Source: Nipponacmea schrenckii (taxonomy: Eukaryota > Mollusca > Gastropoda > Lottiidae). From it: 64,000 bases of DNA. The notes beneath the pieces are model-generated. The model ran no database searches. It saw only the letters and a program-made list of their open reading frames with translations, and was not told the DNA's origin. The stretch is taken from assembly GCA_030562195.1 (NCBI GenBank), contig JAUJPP010000005.1:15177106-15241105 (forward strand), written 5' to 3'. Of the stretch, positions 42,873-54,514 are shown in pieces (the first letter of the stretch is position 1; each line of letters starts with the position of its first letter). Position numbers and translations under genes: made by a program.

Positions 42873-43987
42873 AAAAAATGGCTGCCAAATTTAAACATTC
42901 AGATAGGTTTCCACAAAATCCAATGTTAATGTGTATTGTTGGTCAATCAGGATCAGGAAAAACTCACCTCTTATTTAAGATGTTAACAACACCCAAATTA
43001 TTAGATTTTAATTCCCTTTACATTTATACATCAACTCCAGATCAATTATATTATCAATTTCTGAAAGCCTTAGAATATTTACAAAAAGAAGACATACAGC
43101 AAATATTTCGAATTTATGAACAGGATGAAAATCTTCAAAATGATAAAACTCCTGAAGAATTTATAAATTATTGTATAAAAGAAAACAACCCATCATTAAC
43201 ACCTACTGATATTCAAGTTGTACTAACCAAGAACGTGAATGATTTAGATTTGTCTAATATCGATAAGAAAAGGAAAAACCTGATCATTTTCGATGACTGT
43301 GTAGCACAATCAAATCAAACAGTTCAACAAGAATTCTTTACTAAAGGAAGACATCACAATTGTCATTGTATATACCAATCTCAATCATTTTATGGAATGG
43401 ACGGAATGTTTATTAGAAAGAACGCTAATTGTTTTATTTTGTTTGAATTAAACGATAAAGATCTATCTCAAATACTCCAATCAATAATTCATGGTATGGA
43501 GAAAGATGAATTTAAAAAACTTTGTAGAAGACAATGGAGCAATCCTGACGACCATGGATATATCTTTGTTAATACAAGAAAACCAGCTGGACAAAAAGTT
43601 ATGACAAATATTTGTAATTAAAAAATGACTGATTGGAATAAAATATTAAAGAGAAATACAGACTACATTAAAACTAAAGATAAATTAAAATCTAAAATTG
43701 AAGATAGAAGATTATCGCAAATGGGAATGGAGGAGAGTTTATCAACTTTATTTAAGCATCTATTAAAACAACAAGAAAATGCTCCACCTCCTGCTATAGA
43801 AAATGCCCCACCTCCTGCTATAGAAAATGTCCCAGAAAATGAATTTATAATAAAGTCACTTGATGATATAAAACGTTATTTTTCAAATCCTGACCCAACA
43901 TTACCAAAGTCTATTAAACCAGTTGTGGATGATTATGGGTTATTATTCAATGGTTATCGAATATTGTTCGATCATCGTTACCCTCAA
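42723..43987 (+). repeat. Tandem duplication unit 2
   Basis: Second copy of 41457-42722; beyond 43987 the sequence continues into the full uncharacterised gene. Confidence 0.95.
42878..43621 (+). CDS. Packaging ATPase, copy 2
   Basis: The encoded protein is identical to 41613-42356, with the same Walker motifs and intact frame. It lies five bases after the preceding stop behind an A-run. Two adjacent identical copies of a packaging motor are not normal for the family, so duplication after integration or misassembly is likely. Confidence 0.9.
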   Translation: MAAKFKHSDRFPQNPMLMCIVGQSGSGKTHLLFKMLTTPKLLDFNSLYIYTSTPDQLYYQFLKALEYLQKEDIQQIFRIYEQDENLQNDKTPEEFINYCIKENNPSLTPTDIQVVLTKNVNDLDLSNIDKKRKNLIIFDDCVAQSNQTVQQEFFTKGRHHNCHCIYQSQSFYGMDGMFIRKNANCFILFELNDKDLSQILQSIIHGMEKDEFKKLCRRQWSNPDDHGYIFVNTRKPAGQKVMTNICN

Positions 43988-44415
43988 TTCAAGATAGATA
44001 CAAAACACTTTATATATAAATTAACACACGGAATAATAGATTTGATGAACGGAGGGGATATTGCCATTGCCAATTACACTGATTTAATCGAATATTATAA
44101 AATCCTAATTGATACTAAAAAGACAGGAGCCATAACAAACAGAATGAAAGAAGTTGAGCTACATATCAAAGCCATGAATGATGTTGATGAATCGGATGAA
44201 TATTGGGAAGAAAATTCAATCATAGAAGAAATAGATGAATTCAATAATTTGAATTATGATTATGAATGTGAACTCGATCCAAATAAAAACTATAAGTTAG
44301 GACTAAAATATTTTTCAGTTTACAATTCAATAAGAAATGTTAGTGAACAGAATAACCAATTGAAAATTTCTAAAGACAATGGGAGATCATTTAAATTATT
44401 AACATTATTACCAGG
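43625..44415 (+). pseudogene. Uncharacterised Polinton protein fused in frame to the minor capsid protein, cut by the gap
   Basis: The N-terminal part has MTDWNKILKRN, a repeated PPPAIENA linker, FIIKSLDDIKRYFSNP and DYGLLFNGYRILFDHRYP; it resembles the uncharacterised protein often found after the ATPase in Polintons. After EIDEFNNL the frame jumps to YECELDPNKNYKLGLKYF and ISKDNGRSFKLLTLLPG, which is the minor capsid protein in copy B (59640 onward). Comparison with copy B shows that about 240 bases, with the end of the first gene and the start of the second, are deleted in copy A, fusing them. The frame runs into the gap. Confidence 0.75.
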
Positions 44416-44915
44416 NNNNNNNNNNNNNNNNNNNNNNNNNNNNNNNNNNNNNNNNNNNNNNNNNNNNNNNNNNNNNNNNNNNNNNNNNNNNNNNNNNNNN
44501 NNNNNNNNNNNNNNNNNNNNNNNNNNNNNNNNNNNNNNNNNNNNNNNNNNNNNNNNNNNNNNNNNNNNNNNNNNNNNNNNNNNNNNNNNNNNNNNNNNNN
44601 NNNNNNNNNNNNNNNNNNNNNNNNNNNNNNNNNNNNNNNNNNNNNNNNNNNNNNNNNNNNNNNNNNNNNNNNNNNNNNNNNNNNNNNNNNNNNNNNNNNN
44701 NNNNNNNNNNNNNNNNNNNNNNNNNNNNNNNNNNNNNNNNNNNNNNNNNNNNNNNNNNNNNNNNNNNNNNNNNNNNNNNNNNNNNNNNNNNNNNNNNNNN
44801 NNNNNNNNNNNNNNNNNNNNNNNNNNNNNNNNNNNNNNNNNNNNNNNNNNNNNNNNNNNNNNNNNNNNNNNNNNNNNNNNNNNNNNNNNNNNNNNNNNNN
44901 NNNNNNNNNNNNNNN
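44416..44915. other. Assembly gap (500 N)
   Basis: Exactly 500 N. On its left is a Polinton minor capsid gene, on its right the end of a PLE, so the join and the true distance are uncertain. Confidence 0.99.
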
Positions 44916-45785
44916 AAAACTGAAAGAGCGTGGATACTCTAAACGTTTTTTACGAAACATAAAAAATTCCACATTAGCACAGTTAGCAGCTAAAAATAGA
45001 CTTTATGCCGAAGTGCCTCCAGGTTTAAGGAGTGCCCCATGTATGTCAACCAGATGCAAAACATGCCCCTTTATATCAGAAACGCATTATTTTCAAAGTA
45101 ACTCTACGAATAAAAGATACCCGATCCAAGAGCACCTAACATGTGAAAACTCGAATGTAATATACTTAATTTCATGTAAAAAATGTCCCAAACAATATAT
45201 CGGGGAAACAAAGAACAAATTACGCACTCGTTTTAATGCTCACAGATCAGATATTAAATTAAAAAAAGACAAGCCTGTTTCTAACCATTTCAATCTTGAC
45301 GACCATTCACTTGACGATCTCACCCTAACCCCAATTGAGCGCATAGAAATCGACTTGCCCGAAGATGAAACTACCAAATTCCGTCAATCTAGAGAAGCCC
45401 ATTGGATTGAGACATTGAATACAGCAAGACCCATAGGACTTAATATTCACCACAGTGTAGGCATAGCACCCTTTGTAGTTCCATTTAATACAACCAGTAA
45501 TAAAGCAAGTAAGATAGTTCAAACCCATTATAAGAGTCTTCAAGAGAAATTTCCTCATGTCTATAAACAGAAAATGATAGTGGCATATTCAAAAAATCAG
45601 AACTTAAATGACAACCTTGTTCATAGCAAACTAAAAATAATCTGTACTTAATAGGTACTATACTACTCGCCCATCAGAAGAGAAGAAAATCATCCAACAG
45701 ATCCAGATCCCAATTTCTCAATAATATATTTGTTCAACCCTAGGCCTGTACATTTGGGAGATTCAATCCCTCCCTTCCCCGAAAC
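44916..45785 (+). mobile_element. Penelope-like element copy P4: 3' end with endonuclease
   Basis: The plus-strand frame from the gap to the stop at 45649-45651 encodes the end of the RT linker (RGYSKRFLRNIKNS), the CMSTRCKTCPF motif and a complete GIY-YIG nuclease (VIYLISC, KQYIGETKNKLRTRF, EAHWIETLN), almost identical to copy P3. The 3' untranslated end to about 45785 lacks 36 bases of P3, including half of the CTCGCCC hairpin. Orientation is opposite to the other PLE copies in the window. Confidence 0.9.
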
Positions 45786-48700
45786 CTAATATGGTTGAAA
45801 GAGACATTTATGAAAAATAGATCTATATTTGACTATTATGTGACGACAACTAAAGAATGCTTTGTTTTTGGGTGTTACCAGTATATAAACAACCACATCA
45901 GGGAAAAGGGATTGTCATTTCACAAATAAGCATTTCCTATTTCTATATTGATTATATCTCACGACCAATTCTAACAGTATTACTATCAAGACCTTTCATA
46001 TTTTGTAAACAAACTGAAAGTAGAATGCTACAAAATGTAAATTTTTAGGCCGAGTCTCCGAAAAGAAAAATGGGCCGGTTGTATCGGCAATAGTTTGCCT
46101 CAAATACAAGGAAATTTACCTTTTTTTCAATATTTACAATGAGTAGGCCAAAATAACCCATCCCCTCCTCCAAAAAACGTCGCCAAGAGACGGGCGAAAA
46201 TCTGTCGAGAAAGGCTGCAGATGAAAGTAAATCGACGTCCATATTAAATTTTTCTCGGGAGAGAATACCTGAAACCTTTATTGAGAGGCAAGTGTTCATT
46301 GGGTAAGTGTTCGGTTAGAGGATACCTTATACTCTGTTTTATTATCAGAGTAGTATACAATTTGATTCATACAAAACTGTTGCTTGCAGTATAAAAATAT
46401 TACCATGTTAAATTTTGACAGCAGTTGCAGATAATCCAATATAAATCCATGAGGAGTTTGTTTTAAATCTTAAAACCAAAAACCCCACATCAAATGTTTT
46501 ACACATTATTATACAAATCATGTCAAAAATGAATAAAAAAAAAAGTTTTTGCCGAATTGAGCAAAAGAATTTGTGCATGTATGTTTACATTATACCACAG
46601 TTGTTATATCACACCGGACCTTTTAAATGTATTTTTATTTTTTATTTTATTTCAACTATTTTATCAGGAAAAATCTTTAGAAATGCATTTACTTAAGCAA
46701 TAAACGGTAACCTGTGGCGGTTATGGTCGTATATCAGGACAAAGGTTGGATGGAAAATTGAATGAATGCGCGTTAGCGCATTTATGATTAATTTTCCATC
46801 CAACCTTTGTCCTGATATACGACCATAACCGCCATAGGGTGACCGTTTATTGCTTATATTTACGTTTTCAAAACCTGTCACCACGACAAAGTCTACTCTT
46901 GCGTGGAAATTTCATATTACCCGCCTTTGTCGCTGGAGTTGATCTTGTTGATGGAATAGCCATTTTCTTTTCGTCAGAATATAGTTCGCGGGGGAAAGCT
47001 CTCAAAATGTAAGAAAAAACAGTGTTTATCTCAATTTTATGTTTAATCTTTATAAATCAATTCATTTATCAATAAATATAAAACATTTTGGTATGAATTC
47101 CGACTTTAACGATGAAAAGCTACAAAATCATGAAATTTAATGAACGCGGATACAATTGAACAACGGAGAGGTGATTCGGCTAGACCTGACCGCATGTAAG
47201 CAAGTAGGAAAGTTGAGAAATTGACCTAGGAGAAGGCCCGCTCCATATGTTGATAGGTGACCACAGTTTACACTCAATTCAGTTAATTTTCAGTAAAAGT
47301 ATAGTATTTTGAAACTGAATATTAAACAATCCATAAACCTACACTTCTAGGCTCTAAAACTGAAGCGAGTAACTAGGTCAAATGGGTCTACGGCTATGGC
47401 CAGTACACTCAGGCCTAATTCGATTGAGTTCTATCGCATTTTGCCAATTATTTTTGTATGAGACTTGGAGTATTAGATTGGCTTTGGGTTAGGCTAATGG
47501 ACACTTTATTACATATTAGAATTCAACATTAAAATTGGAATTTTACGTTCAAGCGTGAAGATGATCGACGTAATAGCGCGACGGCCATGTTTATTTACAT
47601 TGGTTACCGTGTATTACTACGTTCAATGTTTTGGTGATGAGGCAATGGTAGTTATTGTCTCATAAACGCCACACGTATTAACATAAGTCTTATGGAGAAA
47701 AACAATAGCTAATGTAAATATATTTATTTAACACGCTCGTGCGCTAACCATTATCTATAACGTTATAGGCCAGCGAAGCAAATCAACTGTCCAATATGGC
47801 GGCCGGTGCCGTCGTTTTGCATATACGTCATCTATAGCGTAGGGCCTATCTAGTCTATAACTAGTATATGATATCTATGGTTCGAACGACCTTTGACCTA
47901 ACTCATTTTTAACCTAATGACCGCTGTTTTAACCGATCCACTTAATTTGAACTGATACAAAACAGCCAATGAAAAACCCTGGTACAAAAGCCATTCCACA
48001 TATCAAACACACATTTCTTTTAGTATAAACCCTCTTTGGTGTCTATATTGAATCCATAAGAAAGAAATAATATATCAGCGGTTGACGAAACAGACATATT
48101 GTTCTACATTCTATTTGAGTGGATTGATAAGCTAGTCTAATACGTCTCAGAATGCACCAATTGTTCGCGTCACATTATCCCGTCGCAGGAAAAGGAAGCC
48201 ACGTGATTGGTTTAAACCGAGTTTGGTCAAAGGTCATTCAATCAGTTCGTATTGAAGGGCAGTGTTAGACCTAACTGTAGTGGTTACGTACAAAGCCAAT
48301 AGCTAATAAAAACATTCGAAACGAAACTAATAAAATACGAACGAAAGTTTGGTCTATATTTTAAGTAGAATGACCCCCACCTTCCATCATTTTTCACCAG
48401 CGTACCAGTCCGGCACAAAATTTTAAACTTATATGATTAAAACAAAAGTAATATTGAAATACTGTAGAACATATAACCGAGATTAGGTACATACACCCTC
48501 CTACTTTCTTTCATATAAAAACTTCGATTACAGCAATAACTCGCAGAAATGATCAATGTCCCATTGGCAGGGTATATCAACCATCCCTCTTACCACACTA
48601 AGATATTTAGATATCCCCACACTATAATCCCCGGGGGTGGAGTCAGGTTCTCCGCTCACAAACAATTGCAGATCAAGCATGCCCCCTCGTGTTTGGTGAA

Positions 48701-49586
48701 AGTCTTGTCTCAAGAACATTTGTGGATGCTCCGATGTATATCAATGCTGAATCTGAAAGTATACCATGGTAATGGTAAAGTTATTTTAATGTATCTCGAA
48801 TCATTGAGCTTAAACAGTAACACATTTTCCAAAATCTTTGTTCAACGACTGGATTGCGTCTCGGGATCGATATACTTCCAAAACCTTTTCAGATAATAGT
48901 ATCGGCTATCACAATTTTCAAACAAAAATCCGTTTACCTAAATTGGAATGGACAAGCTGGGTAGGCTAATCATTATTAGGAAAACAAAACAATATACAAA
49001 ATCACAGTTTGGAAACACATTTGCGGCATGGGAGAAGGTATACCAACCACAGATGAGGAAATTTTTCATAGTGGAAAGGTGATATCAGGTGTCTAGAAGA
49101 TTAAGAAAGATCGTTGGTCAGACGAGGTAACAAACTTTCACATGTAGCTTTTTTTAAATAAAACGTTTGGCTTAATAGAAACTAACTGAAGCGTGGAAAG
49201 AATGAACTTTTAAGCATGGATGTCTTTGTGTTTCGTGAAACTTTGCTTTTATTTAATCTGTGAAGCTTGAAGGGAAGACCACGCTATCATAGTAATTCAA
49301 TATCATCTTATCCTACTCAATGGTGTTTTGGGGTGTTAGTCCCTGCAAAGCTGGAAATAGATGAGGTCCGGAATGGAATATTTTTAATTTTCAGCTACAC
49401 GTTAATCCGATGATACGATATACGGTGATTGGCAACCAATCACGAAATATATTATAGAATATATAGAAGTTAGAATTGATCATTCGGGGAAAGGATTCTA
49501 GAAAAAAAAAGTGAATAATAAAAATGTTCCGTCTTATCACATTTAAATAAAATAGTGGATCTAAATTTGAACATGGTCTAACTTAC
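45786..49586. other. Non-coding region without supported genes
   Basis: Only short open frames without recognisable motifs are present. One at 48549-48896 (115 codons) and its antisense both lack features of real genes. The only structured element is the snap-back repeat at 46694-46856. Confidence 0.5.
46694..46856. repeat. Snap-back inverted repeat (foldback MITE)
   Basis: The outer 75 or so bases on each side are reverse complements with few mismatches (left TAAGCAATAAACGGT, right ACCGTTTATTGCTTA; inner arms share GGTCGTATATCAGGACAAAG). The centre holds ATGCGCGTTAGCGCAT, itself nearly palindromic. No clear target duplication was found. Confidence 0.9.
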
Positions 49587-49863
49587 CAGTAGTTTTAACA
49601 AAGTAACTAGAAATTGCCACCGTTACCGTGGATATAACATCTCGGTTTAACCTGAAACAGAAACAACGACCCTCATCAAGCGCAGCTAATGGCATGTCTC
49701 CAGTCCTCGAACATCCAAATATGCACAAAACACTGTTACTTGCAGGAAACCAGTTCTCATGTGCGATCGTTAGTGGTTGTGGAGGAGTAACCTTCCTCCA
49801 AATTACAGAATCACCCACAGAAAGGACTGTACTAACAACAACAATAGCCTTCCAAACCAACAT
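49587..49863 (-). CDS. Possible first exon of a secreted protein
   Basis: On the minus strand ATG 49863 starts MLVWKAIVVVSTVLSVGDS, a typical signal peptide, followed by VLCIFGCSRTGDMPLAALDE and RCFCFRLN, a Cys-containing block that recalls PAN/apple-like extracellular domains. The exon ends at a strong GTAAGT donor (49586-49581) in phase 1. No downstream exon was identified. The product would be secreted or a cell-surface protein; family not established. Confidence 0.45.
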
Positions 49864-50303
49864 TCCATGATGATAAATCTCAATTAGAGAGTCTACGGTA
49901 ATCGGTCCCAGGTCTGGTATATTTTCAATGTGTGCTTGTTACTCCGCGTATATTATAATTAAAAGATACCGTGTTTAATGAGTTATGTTAATTTTATCTC
50001 CGTTTATTGGTTTTAAGCGTCAAGAGAGCTATAAAGGGACATGGCCGTAGCCGAGTGAAATTGGTTCGTTATTCGTGAATAACGAATAACGATCAAACTT
50101 CACATGGTATTCGTTATTCGTTTTTAAAATGAAGCTGACTCGCCAAAGGGTACTTCCATAGAATAAATAATAAATATAAAACTAAACAAAAAAATGTCAG
50201 AATTATGATAAATAAGTAACTTATAATGAAGTTATTCGTGTTTTAAATATTCGCGCGAGAATTTCCCCGATCAATAGTTAAGTGGAAGTGGAGAAGGCGG
50301 ATA

Positions 50304-50335
50304 TGACGTCATCGCGGTAACGATTTGTATATAAG
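50304..50335 (+). promoter_or_regulatory. Core promoter: CRE palindrome and TATA box
   Basis: TGACGTCA (50304-50311), a perfect cAMP-response element, stands 16 bases before TATATAAG (50328-50335), which is 42 bases before the THAP-type ATG at 50378. The spacing fits an RNA polymerase II promoter. Just upstream (50060-50130) are repeated TTCGTTATTCG words in both orientations. Confidence 0.6.
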
Positions 50336-50377
50336 CGCCATTGATCACGGTGTTAAAGGATTAAATATTTATGCAAA

Positions 50378-51553
50378 ATGCCTCGAAGATGTGTTGTAGA
50401 TGGTTGTTCGAACGAAAAAAATGACAACATGAATTTCAATATTCTCCTGTTCCCCCGTGACGAATTTGAGAGGAAAGAGTGCAAAATACCCGTACGGATT
50501 AGACATCTACAAAATGGAGCAGGGTCAAGTTCACAGAGGACTGCTTCGACAGTACGCCCATGTTCAAGTCTGAAATGGGGACACAGTTGACAAGAAGACA
50601 GCTTTTGAAGGCAGATTCAGTTCGGACCATATTTCAGAAATCCAAAGGCTCCGGGGGGCAGGGATATTGAGGACGATGTCTCAGTGCAAATAAAGCGTGT
50701 GCGGTGAGCCTTTGAAGTTTGACACTGACAGTTTGAGTTTTGACAAACGGGAAAAAACCAGATTAAGTTTGAAACTTTCCATTTATATTTGTTTTTACGT
50801 AAGACCAAAGAAATAATTAACAATGTTGAGCAGAATAGAGTTGAATAGAATAAATAGGCCTAGATTCTATATTATTATTGTAAACACACATTATTATTTT
50901 AGACTTGACCGATGAAGGATAGGCCTACTTGTTCTAGGTCTATTGTCTAAGCAAGGTCTTTTTAGCAATATTTTATGAGAATTGGAATAGCATCCTCAAA
51001 ATAGTACTGTTAGTTTAGGAATGTCTTTTTTGGAAATATCAACATGAGCACACATGATTTTAAAATTTATTTTTACAAAGAGCAATTTTCAACCATAATT
51101 TGGGATCTTTTCGACGAATTCTCATTGATTATTTTAATCTTAATGCAATGTAAACTTACACAAACTACTGTTTTAATCAAATTTTTTATTTTCAGTTGCA
51201 CATATATTGTATTTTACATTCATAGAATACTCATACCAGCATTTCATTTCAATAAATTTGCAAATCAGGGAAAGGAGTTTAACAAGAATGGGTATATCTT
51301 CTTTTTTTAAATTTTCAGTAAACACGAAACTGATACAATCAAAATTTACATAAGCTAATACATCCCTTTTGTTTGTTCTTTCAGTGTTCATCAACCAATT
51401 ATTGGGAGAGGTCTGCCAGGCTTGTTGGATGGGACAATAACAGACGAGCCTGAAACAGTCAATGTTCCACCACCACTTGCATTTAAATATGAACATCCAA
51501 ATAAAGCAGAGACTGTCAGAGACTTTGTGATACGGTTTGGATCCCTAAAGTGA
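50378..51553 (+). pseudogene. THAP-type zinc finger gene, two exons, frameshifted
   Basis: Exon 1 (50378-50703) starts MPRRCVVDGCSN, the usual THAP opening with the first two Cys. After a frameshift near 50520 the frame continues KWSRVKFTEDCFDS, TRRQLLKADSVRTIFQ and, after another shift, APGGRDIEDDVSVQIKRVR up to a GTGAG donor. The last Cys-x2-His of the C2CH finger, expected at the RVKF position, is missing. Exon 2 begins at about 51384 after TTTGTTCTTTCAG and encodes VHQPIIGRGLPGLLDGTI to a stop at 51551. THAP domains bind DNA and are linked to P-element transposases or regulators. The frameshifts and the missing zinc ligands indicate decay; sequence error could explain part. Confidence 0.55.
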
Positions 51554-52791
51554 ACACTAAAATATCAAGAAATAATTGGATTTTTTTATGAATTTGTTTT
51601 GTCATTGTATCTATGATTTCCCCCGAGGTCTGGAGGGCCCAGGACCATGTCATTATCATTCAGTTTACCTTATTCTGAACCATAAGAAATAAAAAGAGAT
51701 AACTAATATAATGTGACAGTTTACTCAGCCACCTCCATTATATGGTGATGGAAATTGTTATCAAACTCAGACAGTGGTTCCCCGTTCTTCTTGCTAAGGA
51801 AATCCATATCCACTATACAAATCAAGGTGTTATGCAGTATACTAGTATCTCAGTCTGTGCTGCCTAAAATATAATTATAATAAAAATTCATTTAATGTTT
51901 ATTTAGAATTTTTAGATCTATTTAACTTAAAAACAAAATTCGAACAGACTTATAATGTGCAAATTCACAGCTTTAAAACAATATATATATACAATATGTA
52001 TAAATAAGATTTGCGAACATTTTTAGAATAAAATAACACACTAATTAAACAGATATAAATGTTACAAGAAGAGTTAAGAAGATAATGTAACAGGTCATAA
52101 AGTCAAATTGTGTTAATTTCTTATCGTTTGGTCAAGACACAAATTTTGGCATTTCTAGTTTAAGTATCGTAACCAATCAAAACAAGTCATTAGACTGAGT
52201 AGGCGTGGTTACGTTCTATTTTAAATGACAGCCAGGAGATAAACAAATTGCGAAAGTGTTACAAACAGGTCTAGTTATTATTATGGAATTGGATTTTATA
52301 CTTACAACGTTTCACCCATGCAATAGAAGGGACGCGCACTGCCTTGGTACCGTCTAATGGTTTTATTATCGATCAATCAAAGATAACTCCATTATTCTTT
52401 TTGTACTAAGCCATACAAGGTTAATTCCCTTATTATCTGTTTTTTTCCGGTGGTTTAAAAAAACATGTAAGACCTTCGGCTTCTATGGCGTGATTTATTA
52501 CACGGTTTAATTCAATGTCATGGTATTAGAATATACGACAGATAAGATTTTTCTTGTAGATGGTTAAGAAGGAAATGGTAGTAGTTTGAAGGGATGTATA
52601 AGAAACGGGTTTATGTCATTCGAGATCGAATTGTTTAGGGAAGTTGGTGACTCGGTGCATTTTTCTTCAAACGTTGAGATTGCCTAATGATTGTCGCATT
52701 GTAATGTTATTTCTGGATTTTGGATATGTAACCGATGGATTCCCAATTATAAAAGATGGACACTCGGGTGAAAATTACAAGTATATATATA
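51554..52791. other. Non-coding AT-rich region
   Basis: No coding sequence is supported. AT-rich with short open frames only, including a 61-codon frame at 52644 with no known motif. Confidence 0.5.
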
Positions 52792-54014
52792 CACAAAAAA
52801 AGTGTTGCACCCCCTACTATTTGGTATAGTGCTGTTCTGTTTAACTCGTGTATGTAAACCTGAATAAATATTTGAGCCAGGAGTATGTGAATATCAATAA
52901 AGTGGATCATTGACTGTAACAAGAACGTAAGTTTTGAAAATCTGGACTTTGTGGGAATGCTGTGTAGAAATTAGGGTGTAAATTAAGGAAAACGAAAATG
53001 CAAAAAAGTATGGTGAGATCTCAAATTTTATTGTTGACAGAGCTCTAACGGGATGTCAAAAAGCACAAATGGTGATCAGAGAATCAATACCAGTCAATAT
53101 CGGGTACTTCCACCTCGCACTTGGATCACTTCTTCCAGTCTCCTCCTCATATCCCTCACAAGACATTGGGATGTTTGCATGGGCATCTGACGCCACTCCT
53201 CGTGCAAGGCTGCTTCCAGCTGGTGCAAGTTCTGTGGAGGAGGTTCGCGAGATTTAATCCTGCGCCCCAAAATGTCCCGAACATGTTCCCGAGGATTAAG
53301 ATCTGGACTCATCGCTGGCCAAGGGATGTTCTGGACAGCATTGTTGTGGATGAATTAGGTGACAGCTCTCGAGCGATGAGGCCTAGCGTTGTCATCCATA
53401 ACTACGGGTCTGCTGGCTAATGTGTGATCATCAACATGCGGAACAACAGCTGGATCGAGATCTTCCTGGAGGTAGCGAGCCCCTGTCAAATTCCCTTGTA
53501 TGGTTACCAAATCCAGCTTGCAATCAAATGAGAAGCAGCCCCATACCATAAACGAACCACCACCATAGGCTACCGTTAGCATGATGTTCCTTGGTACATA
53601 AGCTGTGCCTGGACGCCTACAAACCTTCACTCGGCCATCCACCACATGCAGGAGAAATCTGCTTTCATCAGATCAGTGCACTCTCCTCTGGCAATCTCCT
53701 TGAAAGAATGCCCGGCTCTGCGCAGGCCAATAATCTGCCACGTAACAGCTTCTGACATTCGTCTACCCGGCATTTTGTGTGTGAATGGATTGGGCTTTTT
53801 AACAACGATTTTTATACACGTTTTTTACCACAATGAGATACTGCATTTTGCAAAATGCTTTTCTCGTGCACATTGTTGCATTTGCGCGATTTATTTTCCA
53901 AAGGAACCCACAATGAATCAAAAACCAATGCCCTCTAAGACCCCTTTCGGGTGCTCTCCATTTTATGATGTACCAGTGGTTTTAATATGGGGGTGCAACA
54001 CTTTTTTTGTTGTG
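52792..54014 (-). mobile_element. Tc1-type transposon with internal deletion
   Basis: The ends are inverted repeats of about 25 bases sharing AAAAAAAGTGTTGCACCCCC, bounded by TA on both sides (52790-52791 and 54015-54016), the Tc1/mariner target. The minus-strand transposase shows MPGRRMSEAVTWQIIGLRRA at its start, then jumps to SDESRF (first Asp), YGGGSFMVWGCFS, VVMDDNARPHRSRAV (second Asp) and SPDLNPREHV (final acidic position). About 100 residues of the DNA-binding part are missing between the start and SDESRF, and frameshifts lie near 53645 and 53350, so it is inactive. Confidence 0.9.
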
Positions 54015-54511
54015 TATATTTAACTAGTTAGAAAATATCATACAGGTACTACATATATTAAAGCTAAACTACAGTTTACCACCCCATAGCATAATATGTT
54101 TTTCTTTTATTTTGAACAATTTAGAAATTTATAATTAGTATTTTTCAGGTCCTGTATAAAGTATAAGTATTGGTTAGAATAATTTTTATAATCCAGTGGT
54201 GTATTGTTGCTATTTAGCCAGATATTGGAAGAATTTATTACATGACAGTTACTAGTTATCAATTTTGATTGTAAGTCTGGTCAATAAAGCAGAACTTCTT
54301 TCCAAAAGTGTTTTTAATTGTTTTTGCTTTTTCTGATATATTTCCGATAGTTTTTCATCCCTGGGTGATTTCGAATTTCGTTAAAGGTGGTCAAGAATCG
54401 TCCCTTCTAGTGTCTAGTTCTAGAGCAATAAATATTTGATTTTCATCCTTGGGTGATAACAAATATATATGCCATTTATCAAGAATTGTGCTTTCTATAG
54501 TGTTTACGAGC
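54015..54511. repeat. AT-rich DNA ending in minisatellite remnants
   Basis: From about 54310 two diverged partial units of the 155-bp family appear (TTTTTCATCCCTGGGTGAT, TTTTCATCCTTGGGTGATAA, TAGTGTTTACGAGCG). Polinton copy B starts directly after GTTTACGAG. Confidence 0.7.
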
Positions 54512-54514
54512 GAA

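Larger units (their letters stand above)
34796..44415 (+). mobile_element. Polinton/Maverick copy A, incomplete
   Basis: The segment runs from the stem-loop at 34796 to the scaffold gap. Gene order on the plus strand: PLA2-like/integrase, protease, fibre-like protein, two unrecognised frames, major capsid protein, Gly/Ala-rich protein, ATPase (twice), uncharacterised protein fused to minor capsid protein. DNA polymerase is missing here but present in copy B. Genes are packed with 1-17 bases between them. No inverted terminal repeat partner is visible in the window; the left-end sequence instead recurs as a direct repeat at 63443. Confidence 0.85.

Noticed and set aside
48528..48896. Overlapping frames on both strands near a GGTGAAAG region
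   Set aside because: No splice signals, motif or homologous copy in the window supports either strand.
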